The position numbers and the translations under genes are program-made. Under the pieces are notes generated by a model that was not told the origin of the DNA, ran no database searches, and saw only the letters and a list, made by a program, of their open reading frames with translations. A DNA stretch of 7,219 bases, taken from assembly GCA_029935135.1 (NCBI GenBank), contig JAOZKX010000095.1, positions 1 through 7,219 on the forward strand. Direction: 5' to 3'. This DNA comes from Desulfocapsa sp. Its GTDB lineage: Bacteria > Desulfobacterota > Desulfobulbia > Desulfobulbales > Desulfocapsaceae. Positions 5,287 through 7,219 of this stretch are shown here, in pieces; within the stretch, counting starts at the first letter, position 1; each line of letters begins with the position of its first letter.

Positions 5287-7219
5287 ATGACAAAAATATT
5301 TTACCTGATGGTAGTGTTGTTGACTGTTTTCGTATCAAGCAGCTATGCAAAAGATGAGCACATACAGAGTGTGCCCCTCACAACGCAAGAAGCAAATTTC
5401 CTTAGCGCCCACCCTGTCGTTCGTGTTGCCAATGAGATGGATTGGCCGCCTTTTGATTTTAACGAATTTGGCAATCCAAAAGGATTCTGCATTGACTATA
5501 TTAAACTGCTGGCAAGCAAGGCAGGTTTCGAAATCGAATTTGTTAATGATTATTCATGGTCAGAGTTACTTTCACTGTTTAGAGAAAAACAGATCGACAT
5601 CATACCGGTTCTTTACAAAAATAAAGGACGTGAACCCTATACCTTGTTCACCACCCCGTATTATAAAGGAAAGTTGGGGATTTTTACCAGTACCAATAGC
5701 AAGAATATTCCCAATGTGACGGATCTTCTTGGCAAACAAGTCGGTATCCAGACAGATCATGGGAGTATTTCTGCGATTCGTAAACAGATCCCTGGTATTA
5801 AGCTGATCGAACACGACAATACCTCCGACCTTGTCACACTCCTTGCGACAGGAAAGCTGGATGCCATTATCGGTAATCCATTGTTGTTTTATTATACTGC
5901 GAGGGAGAATCAGATTATAAATATCCAGCTCAGGAGTTATATACATCCTGACATGGCTGATAAGTCTACAACTGAGATGCACGTTGGAGTTCGCAAGGAT
6001 TGGCCGCTGCTTCACCAGATATTGCAAAAAACCATTGCAACTGTATCCACAGAGGAAATGGAAGTTCTGAAAAGTAACTGGATCGGCAACAACTCTCGTA
6101 CACAAGCACAAGATACAGTTTTATTGACAGAAGCAGAACGAAGCTTTCTTGCCAGCCATCCTGTCATCCGGGTACAGAACGAGGATGACTATCCACCATA
6201 TGACTTCTCTGAATCTGGTAACCCTATGGGGTTTTCCATAGACTATCTCAAGTTGATAGGCCAGAAAACCGGTTTAAATTTCAGTTTTACCAACGGATAC
6301 ACCTGGACGCAGATTCTGGAGAATATACAAGATAAAAAACTTGATGTTATTCACACCTGTCTGGATACAAAAGAACGAAAGGCATACGCTTCATTCACAG
6401 AATCCTACATACAATCAACCTATGCGCTGATTGTCCCTTCTGATAGTAATATCGTGTCCATTGATGGTTTATCAGGCAAGAGACTTGCCGTGCTCAAAGG
6501 GACGAAACACATTGAATATATAAGCAAACTGAATATTCCCATAGAATTTATTGAATATGATACAACCAGAGAAGTTCTCAGAAGCGTATTGTTTGATGAG
6601 TGTGATGCGGCCTACGAAAGTCTTCAAATGGCTGGGTATACCATTAAAGAAGAGGGGCTGATAGGCCTTGATTTTCGACCTGTTGAAATGCTGGAAACCG
6701 GCAGTGGAGATTGGCGGATAGGTGTACGCAAAGACTGGCCCGAACTTTTGTCCATCATCAACAAGGGCATGGCGGCAATAAGTAAATCGGAAATGAGCAG
6801 AATTAAATCAAAATGGTTTGGTTTGTCTGGTAAAAACACTATCACCATTGATCTCACTCAAGAAGAGCAGGAGTTTATATTAAGACATCCCCTTCTAAAA
6901 GTGAGCAATGAGATGGATTACCCTCCCTATGACTTCGCCATCGGTAAACAGCCACAGGGATATTCCATAGATTTACTCGATATGCTGGCTGAGCGTATTG
7001 GCATTTCGGTGTCGTATGTTAACGGATATAGCTGGAGCCAGCTCCAAAGTATGTTTAATAGAGGTGAGCTTGATTTACTCCACTCACTGAATCAGACTCC
7101 GGAACGTAAAACAAAGGGATTGTTTTCAGAGCCCTACCACTTTTACAGAAACCATTGGGTTGTTGGCAGAAATGCTCCTGAGATTAATGATATTGAGCAA
7201 CTGTATGGAAAAACAGTTG
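5287..7219 (+). CDS. Periplasmic multi-flytrap sensor protein (3' end outside window)
   Basis: The frame is open for 644 codons from ATG at 5287 to the right edge. Residues 1-21 are a signal peptide (MTK, hydrophobic core 4-16, likely cleavage after SSSYA). Three tandem SBP_bac_3 (Venus-flytrap) domains follow at about 31-267, 280-512 and 523 onward. Each opens with the BvgS/EvgS-type signature LT-x-x-E-x-x-FL-x-x-HP, then N/E-x-D-(W/Y)-PP-(F/Y)-DF and a G(F/Y)-x-ID segment. The flytrap arginine that grips a ligand carboxylate in amino-acid binding proteins is present in all three (R115, R364, R607). From family knowledge such proteins bind small solutes in the periplasm and pass the signal through a membrane helix to a histidine kinase, GGDEF or related output. 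That output is beyond the window, so the final class is unknown. A solute-binding protein without an output domain is less likely given three copies. It is divergent from the protease-like gene. Confidence 0.92.
   Translation, partial: MTKIFYLMVVLLTVFVSSSYAKDEHIQSVPLTTQEANFLSAHPVVRVANEMDWPPFDFNEFGNPKGFCIDYIKLLASKAGFEIEFVNDYSWSELLSLFREKQIDIIPVLYKNKGREPYTLFTTPYYKGKLGIFTSTNSKNIPNVTDLLGKQVGIQTDHGSISAIRKQIPGIKLIEHDNTSDLVTLLATGKLDAIIGNPLLFYYTARENQIINIQLRSYIHPDMADKSTTEMHVGVRKDWPLLHQILQKTIATVSTEEMEVLKSNWIGNNSRTQAQDTVLLTEAERSFLASHPVIRVQNEDDYPPYDFSESGNPMGFSIDYLKLIGQKTGLNFSFTNGYTWTQILENIQDKKLDVIHTCLDTKERKAYASFTESYIQSTYALIVPSDSNIVSIDGLSGKRLAVLKGTKHIEYISKLNIPIEFIEYDTTREVLRSVLFDECDAAYESLQMAGYTIKEEGLIGLDFRPVEMLETGSGDWRIGVRKDWPELLSIINKGMAAISKSEMSRIKSKWFGLSGKNTITIDLTQEEQEFILRHPLLKVSNEMDYPPYDFAIGKQPQGYSIDLLDMLAERIGISVSYVNGYSWSQLQSMFNRGELDLLHSLNQTPERKTKGLFSEPYHFYRNHWVVGRNAPEINDIEQLYGKTV
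5377..6087 (+). repeat. Flytrap domain 1 of the sensor (protein-level repeat)
   Basis: Residues 31-267 run from LTTQEANFLSAHP to LKSNWIG. Key points are DWPPFDF at 52-58, R115 in KNKGREPY, LDAIIGN near 191-197 and GVRKDWP at 234-240. In amino-acid binding relatives an Asp often follows DA-x-x-x and holds the ligand amino group; here N197 is at about that place, so ligand specificity may differ or binding may be lost. Confidence 0.85.
6124..6822 (+). repeat. Flytrap domain 2 of the sensor (protein-level repeat)
   Basis: Residues 280-512 run from LTEAERSFLASHP to IKSKWFG. It has DYPPYDF at 301-307, TKERKAYASF with R364, CDAAYES near 439-445 and GVRKDWP at 479-485. That last heptapeptide is identical to domain 1, but the codons differ at many silent positions, so the duplication is old rather than recent. 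Confidence 0.87.
6853..7219 (+). repeat. Flytrap domain 3 of the sensor, cut by window edge
   Basis: From residue 523 the third copy opens with LTQEEQEFILRHP, then NEMDYPPYDF (541-550), GYSIDLLDML, NGYSWSQL and TPERKTKGLFSEPY with R607. About half of the domain is inside the window. NEMD-(W/Y)-PP also occurs in domain 1 at 49-55, making copies 1 and 3 most alike there. Confidence 0.85.

Noticed and set aside
5572..6111. Minus-strand frame of 179 codons
   Set aside because: It is the longest closed frame but lies opposite the sensor gene, where the plus frame encodes a clear flytrap domain; its peptide has no recognisable pattern.
6624..6857. Minus-strand frame of 77 codons
   Set aside because: It is antisense to flytrap domain 2 and has no supporting signal.

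Overview
The window holds two large, divergently transcribed, incomplete genes separated by about 500 bases. There are no RNA genes, CRISPR arrays, integrases or complete insertion sequences that I can support. Moderate GC, Sec-type signal peptides on both proteins, and a periplasmic multi-domain sensor beside a giant modular secreted protein suggest a Gram-negative environmental bacterium. A Desulfobacterota-like lineage is my best guess, but this rests on family resemblance only.

Left two thirds (1-4789, minus strand): one uninterrupted reading frame of 1596 codons, starting at 4789 and running off the left edge. It encodes a secreted modular protein. In order it has a signal peptide, a right-handed beta-helix-like region, a proline linker, a zinc-metalloprotease-like domain with HELGH and a candidate Met-turn, a chain of Ig-like, CARDB-like and fibronectin III-like modules, and the start of a PQQ-type beta-propeller. 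The C-terminus is outside the window. All the short plus-strand frames opposite it are shadows.

Middle (4790-5286): the divergent intergenic region. It has a good Shine-Dalgarno sequence for each gene, a plausible sigma70-like promoter and a 5' stem-loop for the minus gene, and a weaker extended -10 candidate for the plus gene. The minus strand also holds several short open frames that could be a decayed or small gene, but the evidence is weak.

Right third (5287-7219, plus strand): the first 644 codons of a periplasmic sensor with a signal peptide and three tandem BvgS/EvgS-type Venus-flytrap (SBP_bac_3) domains, the third cut by the window edge. The signalling output domain (histidine kinase, GGDEF or other) is not visible.

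The two genes could share a control region, but nothing in the sequence proves a functional link. I did not find a clearly new system. The most unusual items are the architecture and atypical zinc site of the protease-like protein and the triple flytrap sensor.
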